Source of the DNA: Candidatus Heimdallarchaeota archaeon
Lineage (GTDB): Archaea; Asgardarchaeota; Heimdallarchaeia; Heimdallarchaeales; Heimdallarchaeaceae
Direction of reading: 5' to 3'
Length of the DNA: 7,291 bases
NCBI GenBank assembly: GCA_023135215.1
Contig: JAGLTP010000204.1
Coordinates: forward strand, 1-7,291
Positions 6,999 through 7,291 of the stretch are shown here, one piece after another. Numbering within the stretch: position 1 is the stretch's first letter; every line of letters starts with the position of its first letter. A program made the translations under genes and the position numbers. The notes under the pieces are model-generated. The model was not told the DNA's origin and searched no databases. It worked only from the letters and a program-made list of their open reading frames with translations.

Positions 6999-7003
6999 AA
7001 AAA
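6999..7003 (-). terminator. Short T-run terminator of tRNA-Glu
   Basis: Five T on the minus strand lie six bases after the encoded CCA of tRNA-Glu. This suggests the two tRNA genes are transcribed separately, but the run is short. Confidence 0.35.
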
Positions 7004-7008
7004 CAATT

Positions 7009-7117
7009 TGGTGCCTCGACCGGGATTTGAACCCGGGTCTGCGGATATTCCTGTTATGTCACGCGGACCTTCACATGTGAAAGTCCGCAATGATTGGCCG
7101 AACTACACCATCGAGGC
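7009..7117 (-). tRNA. tRNA-Glu (anticodon UUC) with a 31-base intron, CCA encoded
   Basis: The acceptor stem GCCTCGA/TCGAGGC pairs over 7 bases, and the T arm CCGGG-TTCAAAT-CCCGG and the D-arm GGTGTAGTTCGGCC match archaeal Glu/Asp tRNAs. The anticodon stem is GCGGA/TCCGC, but its halves are separated by extra sequence. The loop reads C-T-TTC-A plus one base, so the anticodon is TTC (7079-7081) for glutamate. The mature tRNA is 75 bases, plus encoded CCA (7009-7011) after discriminator A. The intron is 31 bases: 7047-7077 if cut at the canonical 37/38 position, or 7046-7076 if at 38/39. The variable region AGAC is of normal length for this tRNA, which favours a single intron. Confidence 0.94.
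7047..7077 (-). other. Archaeal tRNA intron in the anticodon loop of tRNA-Glu
   Basis: The intron sits after position 37, the usual archaeal site. A relaxed bulge-helix-bulge can be drawn: exon TTTC pairs with intron GGAA (one G-U pair) next to TGT/ACA inside the intron, with bulges at both cut sites. The boundary may shift by one base. The intron also contains GTGAAGGTCCGC, nearly complementary to the 5' half of the anticodon arm, so a competing hairpin is possible. Confidence 0.8.
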
Positions 7118-7244
7118 ATTCTGTTATTCGCTCTTTTCTGTTTTCTTTTTAATATCTTTCGTTATTTGCTTTTAATTTCTTATTAACTTATTTATGTTCA
7201 AACACCAATTTCTTTGTTTTTGATTCCTCTATTTGCTAAAAAAG

Positions 7245-7253
7245 TTTATTAAA
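7245..7253 (+). promoter_or_regulatory. Candidate TATA box of the right-edge plus-strand gene
   Basis: TTTATTAAA preceded by an A-rich stretch on the plus strand lies about 34 bases before the ATG at 7287. It predicts a transcript start near 7275, a very short leader. The A-rich stretch at 7237-7243 is an alternative core. This region (7118-7286) separates the gene from the divergent tRNA-Glu. Confidence 0.4.
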
Positions 7254-7273
7254 CTAAAATACATACATTGAGT

Positions 7274-7279
7274 AGGTGA
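7274..7279 (+). promoter_or_regulatory. Ribosome-binding site of the right-edge gene
   Basis: AGGTGA is an exact match to the archaeal Shine-Dalgarno core, seven bases before the ATG at 7287. Confidence 0.6.
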
Positions 7280-7286
7280 AATCCGA

Positions 7287-7291
7287 ATGGC
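7287..7291 (+). CDS. Start of a plus-strand protein gene cut by the right edge
   Basis: Only the ATG and two further bases are in the window. The call rests on the well-placed AGGTGA motif and an upstream TATA-like element. The gene would be divergent from tRNA-Glu. No product can be named. Confidence 0.55.

Noticed and set aside
7046..7088. Two-intron model for tRNA-Glu using the inner TCCGC-GTGAC as exon
   Set aside because: It would need a first intron of only about 9 bases and a second of 21 in the variable region. The single 31-base intron gives a normal variable region (AGAC) and a normal loop.
1..7291. CRISPR array, insertion sequence or attachment site
   Set aside because: No regularly spaced direct repeats, transposase or integrase frame, or tRNA-end duplication is visible. 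The repeats near 1-360 are codon-level repeats of an acidic protein.

Overview
The window looks like archaeal DNA, and an Asgard-type archaeon is the best guess. Seen directly: low GC, TATA-like boxes 20-85 bases before start codons, T-rich terminators, Shine-Dalgarno motifs such as AGGTGA, a tRNA with an intron in its anticodon loop, and CCA encoded at tRNA 3' ends. The Asgard guess is inference. It rests on a small longin-like protein, proline-rich cytoplasmic segments and large surface proteins dense in N-glycosylation sequons. No rRNA or marker gene is present to settle the lineage.

All clear genes lie on the minus strand, except one that starts at the extreme right edge. Read in the direction of transcription (right to left) they are: tRNA-Glu(UUC) with a 31-base intron (7009-7117), tRNA-Leu(UAG) (6802-6886), a 153-residue longin-like protein (6208-6669), an 829-residue membrane protein with a proline-rich cytoplasmic head (3604-6093), its 756-residue tandem paralog (1179-3449), and the first 347 residues of an acidic protein that runs off the left edge (1-1041). 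The last one is open at the edge and easily missed. A plus-strand gene begins at 7287.

The centre of the window is the pair of paralogous membrane proteins. Both have five predicted N-terminal membrane helices followed by about 540 residues of helical, apparently extracytoplasmic sequence with 14-15 N-X-S/T sequons, about seven at equivalent positions. They match no family I can name with confidence. One has a roughly 100-residue proline-rich cytoplasmic head that the other lacks. The neighbouring acidic protein also has a proline-rich segment and shares an EYPP core. A plausible but unproven reading is a cell-surface glycoprotein module with cytoplasmic adaptors.

Each protein gene has its own candidate promoter and the gaps are 114-154 bases, so these look like separately transcribed neighbours rather than a tight operon. 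No mobile element, CRISPR array or pseudogene was found, and no gap between genes exceeds 170 bases.
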